Positions 47,347 through 55,955 of a stretch of 64,000 bases of DNA are shown in pieces; positions within the stretch are counted from its first letter, which is position 1; every line of letters starts with the position of its first letter. The DNA is taken from NCBI GenBank assembly GCA_029946125.1, contig JAQSDX010000014.1, positions 1-64,000 of the forward strand. Direction: 5' to 3'. The DNA comes from Candidatus Methylobacter titanis. Its GTDB lineage: Bacteria; Pseudomonadota; Gammaproteobacteria; Methylococcales; Methylomonadaceae. The translations under genes and the position numbers were made by a program. The notes beneath the pieces are model-generated. The model ran no database searches, was not told the DNA's origin, and worked only from the letters and a program-made list of their open reading frames with translations.

Positions 47347-48510
47347 ATGTCTATCCCTTACTGGCGCCTGTCAGGCTTTTACTTTTTTTATTTTGCCACT
47401 GTCGGCGTTTTTCTCCCTTATTGGGGGCTCTATTTAAAAGAAAGGGGCTTTAACCCGGTCGAAATTGGCGAACTTTCAGCGATGTTAAACGGCACAAGAG
47501 TCATTGCACCGGTTCTATGGGGCTGGATTGCCGATCATACTGGAAGAAACGTGCGTATTATTCGCATAGCCGCGTTTTTAACCGCCGCATTTTTTGCCGG
47601 ATTCTTATTTGTTCAGGGTTATTTCTGGTTTGCCTGGATAACCATAGGCTTTAGTTTTTTTTGGAACGCCGCTTTACCGCAGTTTGAAGCAGTAACCTTA
47701 TACCATTTAAAAGATGAAGCGCATCGCTACAGCCAGATAAGGCTGTGGGGGTCTATCGGTTTTATTGTTGCGGTGCTGGGCGTAGGTTGGTTATTGGATT
47801 ATCAGTCCTCAAGCATCATTCCTATAGCGATTATCGCATTGATGACCCTCATCTGGCTGGTCAGCTTAATGACGCCGCCCATTCAGGCTGCGCATCATCA
47901 GACCGCCGCTGTCGGCATCATGCAAATCATGAAAAAACCGGAACTGTGGGCTTTTCTGGCGGTTTATATGCTGTTACAGCTGGCGCATGCCCCTTATTAC
48001 GTTTTTTATTCGATCTATCTCAAGCATTATCAATACACGGCAAGCCTGACTGGATTTTTGTGGGCGCTGGCTGTTTTTGCCGAGATTATTTTATTTATGT
48101 ACATGCGCCGTGTGTTGAAGCGCATTTCGCTAAGAGCGATTTTATTGTTCAGTATTTTACTGTCGGTTGTTCGCTGGTTGATGATTGCCTGGTGCGTCGA
48201 TTATTTTTGGCTGTTGGTTTTTGCTCAATTATTGCATGCGGCAACATTTGCGGGTGCGCATGTTGTCGCCATTCATTTGGTGCATTTGTATTTTGGCGAC
48301 CGACATCAAGGTAAAGGCCAGGCGCTATACGCCAGCTTAACATTTGGTTTGGGCGGGATGCTGGGCAGTTACTATAGCGGTTATTATTGGGAATCATTAG
48401 GTGCGGAATTTGTCTATTCTATGGCGGCAGTATTTTGTGGAATTGCTTTTGTGATTGCCTATATCTGGGTTGGACGGGAAAGTTCTCAAGATAGAGCGGT
48501 ATTAGGTTAA
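47347..48510 (+). CDS. MFS transporter (LacY/HcaT-like MFS_1)
   Basis: A 387-residue permease with twelve hydrophobic helices. YWRLSGFYFFYFATVGVFLPY and GLYLKERGFNPVEIGEL in helix 1-2 resemble the MFS_1-like family of 3-phenylpropionate and nucleoside transporters. DEAHRYSQIRLWGSIGF is the conserved loop before helix 5. Substrate unknown. The start is ATG 47347, one codon after an in-frame GTG. No regulatory gene is next to it. Confidence 0.82.
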   Translation: MSIPYWRLSGFYFFYFATVGVFLPYWGLYLKERGFNPVEIGELSAMLNGTRVIAPVLWGWIADHTGRNVRIIRIAAFLTAAFFAGFLFVQGYFWFAWITIGFSFFWNAALPQFEAVTLYHLKDEAHRYSQIRLWGSIGFIVAVLGVGWLLDYQSSSIIPIAIIALMTLIWLVSLMTPPIQAAHHQTAAVGIMQIMKKPELWAFLAVYMLLQLAHAPYYVFYSIYLKHYQYTASLTGFLWALAVFAEIILFMYMRRVLKRISLRAILLFSILLSVVRWLMIAWCVDYFWLLVFAQLLHAATFAGAHVVAIHLVHLYFGDRHQGKGQALYASLTFGLGGMLGSYYSGYYWESLGAEFVYSMAAVFCGIAFVIAYIWVGRESSQDRAVLG

Positions 48511-48561
48511 AATAGCGCTCGGGTTGAGCGAATTCGGCCTGTAATTTTTTTGGGAAATAAT

Positions 48562-49176
48562 GTGTTTGAAATTATAAAAAGCGGCGGCTGGCTGATGCTG
48601 CCCATCATACTGTGTTCAATCGGTGCCATGGGCATCGTTGTCGAACGTTTCTGGTCTTTACGAAGAAAAAAGATTTTACCTCCTGCACTGGTTCCTCAGA
48701 TATGGCAATTATCCCGCGAAAAAAAGCTGGATGACGTCACCTTGCGGCACTTGAAAAACAGCTCCCCACTCGGGCGTATCTTGGCGGCGGGTCTTGCTAA
48801 TAGCCAGCATGGCCGACGGTTCATGAAGGAATCTGTTGAAGAAGCGGGCAGGATGGTCGTGCATGACCTGGAACGTTTCCTTAATACCTTGGGTACTATC
48901 GCCTTAATTACCCCGCTGCTGGGTTTGTTAGGAACCGTGTTCGGCATGATTAATGTTTTTTCTGCGCTGATGGAGCATGGCGTCGGCAATCCCGCTGTGC
49001 TGGCGGGTGGCATTTCGGTAGCATTGATCACTACGGCGGCCGGATTGACGGTGGCCATTCCCAGTGTGATTTTTCATCGCTATTTTGAAAGATTGGTCGA
49101 TGAATATGTGGTCAGCATGGAAGAGGAAGCGGTCAAGCTGATTGATATTCTTCATGGGGATCGCGGGGAATCCTGA
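48562..49176 (+). CDS. exbB: ExbB/TolQ-family proton channel protein
   Basis: Inner-membrane motor protein that with ExbD energises TonB-dependent uptake, or TolQ-like envelope tasks. 204 residues, three hydrophobic helices (about 9-30, about 105-130, about 150-175) with LLGLLGTVFGMI and ALITTAAGLTVAIPS. GTG 48562 (VFEIIKSGGW) chosen; a TTG four codons up is the alternative. Stop overlaps exbD by one base. The exbB-exbD-lpxK arrangement without an adjacent tonB is common. Confidence 0.9.
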   Translation: MFEIIKSGGWLMLPIILCSIGAMGIVVERFWSLRRKKILPPALVPQIWQLSREKKLDDVTLRHLKNSSPLGRILAAGLANSQHGRRFMKESVEEAGRMVVHDLERFLNTLGTIALITPLLGLLGTVFGMINVFSALMEHGVGNPAVLAGGISVALITTAAGLTVAIPSVIFHRYFERLVDEYVVSMEEEAVKLIDILHGDRGES

Positions 49177-49607
49177 TGAAATTTCAACGCAAGAAAAAGG
49201 AAAAAATCGATATATCGATGACGCCGATGATCGACGTGGTTTTTTTGTTGTTGATTTTCTTCATGGTGACAACAACGTTTAGTCGGCAAACAGAAGTCAA
49301 TATCAAGCTGCCTGAGGCGGAAGGAACGGAGGCGAAAGATTATCCCAAAACGGTATCTCTGGTCATCGATGCCAACGGCATTTATTCCCTGATCGGTGAT
49401 GACAACTTGCCTCATCAATTAATCAATCAAACCAGGGACGGCTTAAAACAGGAATTGAGTAAGCTTGCAGAGCATTCAAAAGATCTTCCTTTTGTGATCA
49501 ATGCCGCTGATGAAACGCCTAACAAAGCGGTCATGACGGCTTTGGATATTGCCGGTCAAGTGGGATTCAGTCATATCACTTTTGCCACATTGAAACCGAG
49601 CGATTAA
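49176..49607 (+). CDS. exbD: ExbD/TolR-family protein
   Basis: A 143-residue partner of ExbB. One N-terminal helix preceded by ISMTPMIDVVFLLLIFFMV (about 16-34), with the conserved proton-path Asp in it. The rest is a periplasmic domain (VSLVIDANG). Overlaps exbB (TGATG) and is two bases from lpxK. Confidence 0.92.
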   Translation: MKFQRKKKEKIDISMTPMIDVVFLLLIFFMVTTTFSRQTEVNIKLPEAEGTEAKDYPKTVSLVIDANGIYSLIGDDNLPHQLINQTRDGLKQELSKLAEHSKDLPFVINAADETPNKAVMTALDIAGQVGFSHITFATLKPSD

Positions 49608-49609
49608 GC

Positions 49610-50608
49610 ATGAAAAAAACGGTATCCCGATGGCTGATCGACGTTTGGTATACAGACCAGCTTATTGGCCTGATCTTGTTGCCGTTGGGGTTTTTATTCA
49701 GCGATTTCGTTAAATTCAGGCGATTTTTGTACCGTATCGGGGTGTTAAAAACACACACCTTGCCGGTTCCTGTCATCGTGGTAGGCAACATTACCGTGGG
49801 AGGCACCGGCAAAACGCCGTTGATTATCTGGCTGGCCGAGTTGCTTAAAAACGAGGGTTTCAAGCCCGGCATCATCAGCCGAGGCTACGGCGGGCAGGCC
49901 GAAGTCTGGCCGCAATGGATCGATGCCAACAGCACCGCGGAACAGGTTGGCGATGAAGCCTTGTTGATAGCCAAACAAACCGGTTGCCCTATGGCGGTCA
50001 GTCCGATACGGATTGATGCGGCTAGGCTATTGCTTGAAAAATCAGGCTGTAATGTCATTTTGTCCGATGACGGCCTGCAACATTACGCCCTAAATCGGGA
50101 TATTGAGATTGCGGTGATAGACGGGGAAAGGCGTTTCGGTAACAGCTATTGCTTACCGGCAGGGCCGCTCCGCGAACCCATAGAAAGATTGCAGAGCGTC
50201 GATTTTATTATTGTAAATGGGGGAAAATATCAAGACAACGAATTTTCGATGCAAATCACCGGAAATACCGCTATCAATTTAGTCACCGACCGGCAAAAAA
50301 ACTTGCAGGAGTTTATCGTATCCGACTGCCATGCCTTGGCAGGAATAGGCAATCCGAACCGGTTTTTTAAACTGCTGGAGACAGCCGGTTTGACCTGTAA
50401 AACGCACAGCTTTCCGGATCATTATAAATTCCAGGTCGGCGACATCTCGTTTCCCGATTCCGAGCCGGTATTGATGACCGAAAAAGACGCCGTCAAGTGC
50501 ATGGCTTTTGCAGGTGAGCAGCATTGGTACATCCCGGTAACAGCCGTTCCTGAAACGGGTTTTGCCGAGGGCTTATTAAGGCTGCTACGGGAGAAGCAAC
50601 ATAGGTGA
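49610..50608 (+). CDS. lpxK: Tetraacyldisaccharide 4'-kinase
   Basis: Phosphorylates the lipid A precursor at the inner membrane. 332 residues. N-terminal membrane-associated segment, then the P-loop-like VGNITVGGTGKTP (about 54-66), ISRGYGG and SDDGLQHYAL; the late LMTEKDAVKC motif closes it. Usually near msbA, which is absent here; placed third after exbBD. The stop codon shares its last base with the inserted 132-bp element. Confidence 0.95.
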   Translation: MKKTVSRWLIDVWYTDQLIGLILLPLGFLFSDFVKFRRFLYRIGVLKTHTLPVPVIVVGNITVGGTGKTPLIIWLAELLKNEGFKPGIISRGYGGQAEVWPQWIDANSTAEQVGDEALLIAKQTGCPMAVSPIRIDAARLLLEKSGCNVILSDDGLQHYALNRDIEIAVIDGERRFGNSYCLPAGPLREPIERLQSVDFIIVNGGKYQDNEFSMQITGNTAINLVTDRQKNLQEFIVSDCHALAGIGNPNRFFKLLETAGLTCKTHSFPDHYKFQVGDISFPDSEPVLMTEKDAVKCMAFAGEQHWYIPVTAVPETGFAEGLLRLLREKQHR

Positions 50609-50739
50609 CCAGTACTCAGTCAATTTAGAAATGATGGGTTCCTGTAATTGTGGGGGCGGCTTTAGCCGCCCAGTGGCGACTGAAGTCGCCCCCACATTCA
50701 GTTGCCTAACTGTCAGAATAAAGTTGACTGAGTGCTAGT
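50608..50739. mobile_element. 132-bp MITE-like element, copy B
   Basis: Terminal inverted repeats ACCAGTACTCAGTCAA (50608-50623) and TTGACTGAGTGCTAGT (50724-50739), 14 of 16 pairing. Internal palindromes GGCGGCTTTAGCCGCC and GGCGACTGAAGTCGCC. Inverted copy of 17942-18073 with identical length. It begins exactly at the lpxK stop codon. Confidence 0.85.
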
Positions 50740-50778
50740 TCAAATCCTTAATTCAATCATAAAGCCGACTTTGAATTA

Positions 50779-50796
50779 TCCAAAGCTAGCTTTGGA
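50779..50796. repeat. 18-bp perfect palindrome after the NnrS operon
   Basis: TCCAAAGCTAGCTTTGGA lies 12 bp past the DUF2721 stop. The loop-less stem could end the leftward transcript, but no T-tract follows on that strand (TAATTC). Confidence 0.5.
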
Positions 50797-50808
50797 CTCC
50801 TCAGTTGT

Positions 50809-51237
50809 TCAGTGGATTCTCTCAATATGAATCATAGTCGCCCGTAAAGACGCCAGTACATCGATAAACAAACAAACCATTGAGCTGAAGATAAATAACA
50901 CGCTAAGCACAACAAATAAAATCAAAAAATCAGCGCTGATATGTCCGATGAATCGTGAGGATATTGAACCCAACATAAACACGCCGCTGCTAATCGCGCT
51001 ACATAACAGCAGGCCGAAGCTCCACTTGAGTACGTGACACCGGTACACCATGGTATTGAGTTCTATTTCCAGTTTTTGTGCCTGTGAACTGGTTTTTAAC
51101 TCATCGTAAATGTCTCTGACCCGGCCTATGGCATGGGTATAGCGGGCGTTTAAGGTCAATACAAAGATGCCGATACTGGAAAACAAAACCAGGGAACTGG
51201 TTACCAGTTCAACAATGCCATCAAATTTGGACAGCAT
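50809..51237 (-). CDS. DUF2721-like membrane protein
   Basis: A 142-residue protein with three hydrophobic helices (about 9-28, 70-92, 102-128). NARYTHAIGRVRDIYDEL after helix 1 resembles the nR-Ri-DR pattern of DUF2721. Function unknown. The start overlaps the NnrS stop by one base, so it is translationally coupled and probably shares a role. Confidence 0.65.
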   Translation of the reverse strand: MLSKFDGIVELVTSSLVLFSSIGIFVLTLNARYTHAIGRVRDIYDELKTSSQAQKLEIELNTMVYRCHVLKWSFGLLLCSAISSGVFMLGSISSRFIGHISADFLILFVVLSVLFIFSSMVCLFIDVLASLRATMIHIERIH

Positions 51238-52412
51238 TAACCGTCCTGACCGTCGGGTCTTGCGCTGCTTAATATCGGTGCATAAACAAAGATGAATAAC
51301 GAGAATGCGGCCAACCAGGAAAGTGTTGATACATACATTAAGTTTTCGTACCAGCCCGGCATCGCTATCGGCAATAAAACCCGAAACAAGGCTGCTGCGT
51401 TAAGCAACGCAAAGGCAATGACTATCGCATTAGACGCTTTCAGCGCACGGCCGGTGTGGCCTAGTGATACCCTGGCCATCATGCCCAAGGTTAATACGCC
51501 GATACCTCCCAGCGTAAAAGCATGCAGGGCCAACGACGGCAATACTATCGAATAGGCCGATAAGGCGGTCAATATAAAGCCTAAAACGATCCAGCCGTAA
51601 CCGGCATAAAGCACCCATAACAGCGGTACGTAGATGACGCGTGGTACATACCAGATCGATAGCCTGACAATATTAACGACCACGGCAACAATTGCCGCCA
51701 AGGCTAACACGGTTCCTGAAATATCGAATAATTGCAGGGCAAAGACAATAACGGCTGACGCTACAGATAGCTGATCCAGCATCGGATTTTTGATGGTCAG
51801 CGTTCCGGGTATAGCCCGTTCGGTAAAGAAAGGAAACACACGTCCGGCGATGATCAAAATCAAAATAATAATGGTGGCAACGACCAGTTGAATTCCTGTA
51901 GTTGCGGTGTTTTCTTGTAAACCCAGCATTTCAACATGAATCAAACCATTGCCCAGAGCCAAGAGCAGTATCAGCCCGATAAAAAATAGATTTCTATACT
52001 GCTTTGCCTGAATAATCGGCTTGCTGACTTGATAAGCCAGGGCAGGCAAAAAAGCAAAATCCACCGCTGCAATCAAGGCGTCCGGCAATTCGCCTGCATA
52101 AAACGGCAGGATGCGTCCATACAGCCATAACAGACACAGGCCCGCCAATTGATCGCCGGTTACCGTCGGTTTGCCGGTCCAGTTTTTAACCGCGGTCAAT
52201 AAAAAACCTGCAATGACGGCTACAGCATAACCTAACAGCATTTCGTGCGCATGCCAGTAGCTATCAGGAAAATAATGTTCCGCCGTTAAGGTGCCGTTGA
52301 ACAGGGCATTCCAAAAGACGATGAGAACCAGTGCCGCGAATCCTGCCAGGGCAAAAAAGGCTCTAAATCCCAGGGCAAAAAGGGGGTAATCAAAAATAGG
52401 TTGTGATTTCAT
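51237..52412 (-). CDS. nnrS: NnrS family protein
   Basis: A 391-residue membrane protein with about twelve helices. PLFALGFRAFFALAG near the start, WHAHEMLLGY (about 53-62) and GGIGVLTLGMMARVSLGHTGR are NnrS hallmarks; the conserved histidines fit its reported haem and copper binding. NnrS helps cells withstand nitric oxide stress. No denitrification genes are nearby, but rubredoxin on the same strand 850 bp upstream may be functionally linked. Confidence 0.92.
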   Translation of the reverse strand: MKSQPIFDYPLFALGFRAFFALAGFAALVLIVFWNALFNGTLTAEHYFPDSYWHAHEMLLGYAVAVIAGFLLTAVKNWTGKPTVTGDQLAGLCLLWLYGRILPFYAGELPDALIAAVDFAFLPALAYQVSKPIIQAKQYRNLFFIGLILLLALGNGLIHVEMLGLQENTATTGIQLVVATIIILILIIAGRVFPFFTERAIPGTLTIKNPMLDQLSVASAVIVFALQLFDISGTVLALAAIVAVVVNIVRLSIWYVPRVIYVPLLWVLYAGYGWIVLGFILTALSAYSIVLPSLALHAFTLGGIGVLTLGMMARVSLGHTGRALKASNAIVIAFALLNAAALFRVLLPIAMPGWYENLMYVSTLSWLAAFSLFIFVYAPILSSARPDGQDG

Positions 52413-52466
52413 TGCGATGTTTTCCAGACGGTTCAGTTCTGTGTTCGAGAATGTCGTTAATTATAC

Positions 52467-53102
52467 TCATTTTTCTATCAAAAGAGCCTTTTGCGCTTCC
52501 ATGATGATTATTTTGATTTTATTCAGAACTTGCCGTTGCTGCTCTGGCGTCAGTTGACCAAATTCCCGTTCAAATTCGGCCAAGCTATAGGCCGATTCAC
52601 TGGTTGCGTTATCGGCTAAGCTAAGGCCGCAATCGGAAACGACCTGTTTAACCGGTTCAGCGGCACCTTCTAAAGGTATTTTCGCCGATAGAACTTTGCG
52701 TATCATGGTATTGACGCGAATAAACAGAGATTGTCCTGTCACTATTTCATCGATAATACGTTTTGCCTGGTCTTCGTTATAGCCTCGGCGCCTTGAGTCC
52801 TTAAAAGTATTCATTTGAAGGGTGACGCGAGGGTTTTTGTCGACTTGGTATTCAACGTCAAAGCTGCTGCCTTGCGAAGCGATCAGGTTATGGGCATCAA
52901 CAACTACCTGCAAGCTATTGTCCTTGCAGATAATTTCCAGCCGGATGTTGTCATAAAGACCGCGAGGAGGCAACGGTGATTGAGCTAAACTATAAGTTCG
53001 ATTGCTTAACCGGTCTTTTTCTTGATGGTAGCTCCAGGTATCGGCAGCCGATACGCTAAAGGGACAAAAAAACAACAGCATCAAAAAGAGGCGTTGAGCC
53101 AT
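52467..53102 (-). CDS. Exported protein of unknown function
   Basis: A 211-residue protein from ATG 53102 with a clear signal peptide (LFLMLLFFCPFSVSAAD). The longer open frame runs through the rubredoxin gene and is rejected. IICKDNSLQVVVDAHN, a paired cysteine (VVSDCGLS) and a beta-rich layout recall VasI-type periplasmic proteins, but that is weak. The C-terminal helix begins LTPEQQRQVLNKIK. Possibly in one unit with NnrS, 54 bp downstream. Confidence 0.65.
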   Translation of the reverse strand: MAQRLFLMLLFFCPFSVSAADTWSYHQEKDRLSNRTYSLAQSPLPPRGLYDNIRLEIICKDNSLQVVVDAHNLIASQGSSFDVEYQVDKNPRVTLQMNTFKDSRRRGYNEDQAKRIIDEIVTGQSLFIRVNTMIRKVLSAKIPLEGAAEPVKQVVSDCGLSLADNATSESAYSLAEFEREFGQLTPEQQRQVLNKIKIIIMEAQKALLIEK

Positions 53103-53260
53103 TTTGTTGAATAATGCCGATGGCGTGTAGTCGGGTAAAGCGACTACTCCCTGTTCACGCCTATTACCTATATCCACGTAGGCAATGCAAAAACTACAGT
53201 TAAATTTCATTTTTGATATTCCCTGGTTCAAAAGCGCTGAACGGTTATAAAAATTAATGC

Positions 53261-53431
53261 TTATTCCATTAATTTGAAAAAACTTTTTGGCGCGCCGCAT
53301 ATTGGGCAATCCCAACTATCGGGAATGTCGGCCCAACGGGTTCCCGGTGCAATACCGCTATCAGGATCGCCTTTGGCTTCATCATAAATATGTTCACATT
53401 CTAAACACTGATATTTTTTAAAGTCCGACAT
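53261..53431 (-). CDS. Rubredoxin
   Basis: A 56-residue iron-sulfur-type electron carrier with one Fe(Cys)4 site: CLEC (residues 9-12) and CPIC (43-46), spacing typical of class I rubredoxins. GIAPGTRWADIPDSWDCP is the family core. It is too short for many ORF screens and is overlapped by a spurious longer frame. Rubredoxins serve alkane hydroxylases, oxygen or NO reductases; none is adjacent, although NnrS lies downstream. 53 bp behind rimK. Confidence 0.93.
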   Translation of the reverse strand: MSDFKKYQCLECEHIYDEAKGDPDSGIAPGTRWADIPDSWDCPICGAPKSFFKLME

Positions 53432-53484
53432 ATTCCGCCTTGTTTAAGAGAATGAAAAGGGTAGCCTACACGTTTAATTCGCGG

Positions 53485-54429
53485 TTAACCTTTGCCGCGA
53501 GTACGGGTTCTGGTGTCTGAATTGGTAGGCGATTTATCTTTAGAGATTTCCATGGTTTCAAAGCGTTTTTCAATAAATTTAATGATTAATTCCGCAATAT
53601 CCTTACCGCTGGCGTTCTCAATACCTTGTAGTCCCGGAGAAGAATTAACCTCCATAATGACCGGGCCGTGATTAGAACGCAGGATATCGACACCGCAGAC
53701 ATTGAGCCCCATGATTTTAGCCGCGCGTACCGCAGTAGAGCGTTCTTCCGGCGTTAACCGGACTAAAGTCGCAGAACCGCCACGGTGTAAGTTCGAACGA
53801 AACTCACCGGTTGCAGCTTGTCGCTTCATTGCGGCAACCACTTTATCGCCGACCACAAAACAGCGAATATCACTACCACCCGCTTCCTTGATGAACTCCT
53901 GCACCATGATATTGGCTTTCAAGCCCATAAACGCTTGAATAACACTCTCTGCCGCATTATGGGTTTCGGCTAAGACCACGCCGATGCCTTGCGTACCTTC
54001 CAGCAACTTAATCACCAGCGGAGCACCGCCCACTTGAGCAATTAAATCTTCAATATCGTCAGGGTTATTGGCAAAACCGGTTACCGGCAGGCCGATGCCT
54101 TTTCTCGCCAGTAGCTGAATCGACCTTAATTTATCGCGTGAGCGTGATATGGCCACCGACTCGTTTAAAGGAAAAACATTCATCATTTCAAATTGTCTTA
54201 ATACCGCAGTCCCGTAGAAAGTGACTGAAGCGCCTATTCTGGGAATAACGGCATCGAATCCCGTCAAGTCTTCGCCCCGATAATGAATAGAGGGGTTATG
54301 CGAAGTAATATTCATATAGCAACGTAATACATCCAGCACCCGCACCTTATGGCCTCGTTCTTCTGCAGCTGCAACCAGCCGAGAGGTCGAATACAGTTTT
54401 GGGTTCCGGGACAAAATAGCAATTCTCAT
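53485..54429 (-). CDS. rimK: Ribosomal protein S6 glutamate ligase-type ATP-grasp enzyme
   Basis: Adds glutamates to the C-terminus of ribosomal protein S6, or makes poly-glutamate. 314 residues. ATP-grasp elements: [18 protein letters not shown] (about 137-155), [20 protein letters not shown] and [13 protein letters not shown] with Mg ligands. It closely follows the Escherichia coli RimK pattern including [14 protein letters not shown]. The C-terminal tail ([18 protein letters not shown]) is longer and basic. Start [14 protein letters not shown]. Confidence 0.92.
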   Translation of the reverse strand: MRIAILSRNPKLYSTSRLVAAAEERGHKVRVLDVLRCYMNITSHNPSIHYRGEDLTGFDAVIPRIGASVTFYGTAVLRQFEMMNVFPLNESVAISRSRDKLRSIQLLARKGIGLPVTGFANNPDDIEDLIAQVGGAPLVIKLLEGTQGIGVVLAETHNAAESVIQAFMGLKANIMVQEFIKEAGGSDIRCFVVGDKVVAAMKRQAATGEFRSNLHRGGSATLVRLTPEERSTAVRAAKIMGLNVCGVDILRSNHGPVIMEVNSSPGLQGIENASGKDIAELIIKFIEKRFETMEISKDKSPTNSDTRTRTRGKG

Positions 54430-54539
54430 AAAGACTTAAGTTCTCAATTTAATACAGTAAATAAAGGCATATTTTGACACGAAATAAGGCAGGATGTTTT
54501 ATAAATGGGACTTTAATGGACTGGTGTTGTCTAAAATTG

Positions 54540-54642
54540 GGCTTCCTACTTAAAACGGGACAAATCGGAGTACAGGCTTTGCCTGTTCGCAAGCAGAGCT
54601 TGCACTCCGCATGGCACACTGTCCGGCTTTAAATGGGAAGCC
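54540..54642. mobile_element. 103-bp MITE with 23-bp terminal inverted repeats and 8-bp target duplication
   Basis: The left end (54540-54562, GGCTTCCTACTTAAAACGGG and onward) and right end (54620-54642) pair at 19 of 23 positions. TAAAATTG occurs exactly at both outer edges (54532-54539 and 54643-54650), a textbook target-site duplication. Inside is a 42-bp double palindrome (54567-54608) with ACAGGCTTTGCCTGT and GCAAGCAGAGCTTGC hairpins, also found at 62813. It occupies the 340-bp gap upstream of rimK; the rest of that gap is unremarkable. Confidence 0.88.
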
Positions 54643-54769
54643 TAAAATTGTACGGTTTTACAGTAAGACAGGGGTAGGAAATAGGCCTATTAACTGAACA
54701 ACCACTAAAGCGGGTGATTGTTCAGTGGCTGATTTTCGTGGACTTATCGCCGTTTTGAGGATTATCCGG

Positions 54770-55942
54770 TTACATCCATCCCTCGAATTGCATGACCGTA
54801 CCCACCGTGGCAATGGCCTCGGTACTCGTGGCAAGTTCTACCGCTAACCCGCTTCTGTCCAGCGTACCCTGATCAAGCTGTTGCTGATAACGACTGAGTT
54901 CTTCTAGGCTTGCCGCTCTGTTGAAGGTGTTTTGATGAAGTGTTTGAATATAGTCATTATTATTCAGCCCTTGCAGATTGGCCCGATCTTGAAACCAGTT
55001 GAGGATAGTATTCGGGGCAACATTATCTTGTAGCGCTTGCAGCCCTTGTTGCCATTCGTTTACCGTGGCATCACTTTTAAAGAAAGTATGAACCAGTCGG
55101 CCAAGTACGCCTGCTGTTGAGTTATGCGCCAATACCACCGTTTCGCCGCTGTCAAAGGCCAGTATTTCGGCATTGAGCAGATTTAACATGCCGCCATCCT
55201 GGAGTTGCGTTAACTCCAGGACATTCGCTTTTTGTGCCAGATGCATGTCGTTAAGCGTGCCGGACAGATGCAAGACATCAAAACCGGCACCGCCATCGAC
55301 AGTCAACGCCAAGCCAAAAGGCAAGTAGCCTTGATCATTAGCGGCGCTAAAGATTAGATCACGGTGGACATCCAGGTTCAGCATCGAAGGATTAGTATTG
55401 AGTCCTGCCAACAACTCGTCACTGCTGCGAAGGGTCAGATTTGCCGTTTCCGGCAAAGTTAAAAAGGCTTTGACCATATCATCGGCGCTGACATTACTTA
55501 AATAGCGCTGCACATAAGCGCCTTCATCGGCTGTCAGGTGACGATTCAGCCAAGTACTTACCAAATGTCCGGCTACCGCTTCGGCTTGACTATGAGCCAG
55601 CGTTAACGCCGGGCCGCGGTCAAAACGAATTTGTTCGACATCAGTAAAGCTGTCGCGTTCGCCGGTGCCGTTATGGATCAGGATTGCCGAAGAGCCCAGA
55701 CTCATGACTTGATAATCGCTAAGCGCCCCAACTTGCAGCGCAACATCAAAGCCGAAACCGCCATTCATCTGGTCGTTGCCGCTACCGCCGCTGAGCTGAT
55801 CATTACCGTCACCGCCGTAGACCACGTCATTGCCCTCGTTCCCACGCAGCGCGTGGGAACGAGATAAGAGATCGTAGGAGCGGGCCATGCCCGCGACATT
55901 TGGGCAGCGATTGCAGAGTTGCAGTCCCTTCATCGCGGGCAT
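54770..55942 (-). pseudogene. Truncated RTX / DUF4214 protein, C-terminal fragment
   Basis: The frame has two calcium-binding nonapeptide repeats (GGDGNDQLSGGSGNDQMNGG) near the start, then about 300 residues with the DUF4214 pattern of large secreted adhesins or hydrolases (DYIQTLHQNTFNRAASLEEL). Full RTX proteins are much longer. The first about 35 residues come from inserted palindromic repeats (MARSYDLLSRSHALRG), so the N-terminus is not native. A type I secretion substrate in life, now a remnant; expression as a short protein cannot be excluded. Confidence 0.75.
55835..55863. repeat. 13-bp-arm palindrome inside the RTX fragment
   Basis: CTCGTTCCCACGC-agc-GCGTGGGAACGAG, a perfect stem. 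This CGTTCCCACGC palindrome type is a dispersed repeat familiar from many proteobacterial genomes. Here it makes part of the frame of the RTX fragment. Confidence 0.8.
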
Positions 55943-55955
55943 GGCCCGCTCCTAC
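55874..55955. mobile_element. 82-bp element with 22-bp perfect inverted ends
   Basis: GTAGGAGCGGGCCATGCCCG (55874 onward, continuing to 55896) and its reverse complement (55933-55955) bracket a short centre. Each end is itself a GCGGGCCATGCCCGC hairpin. The element replaces the end of the GT41 reading frame (its last residues SCRSGPCPR are encoded by it) and the start of the RTX fragment. Confidence 0.8.

Noticed and set aside
53103-53315. N-terminal extension of the exported protein at 52467
   Set aside because: It runs through the rubredoxin gene, and a proper signal peptide starts at ATG 53102.
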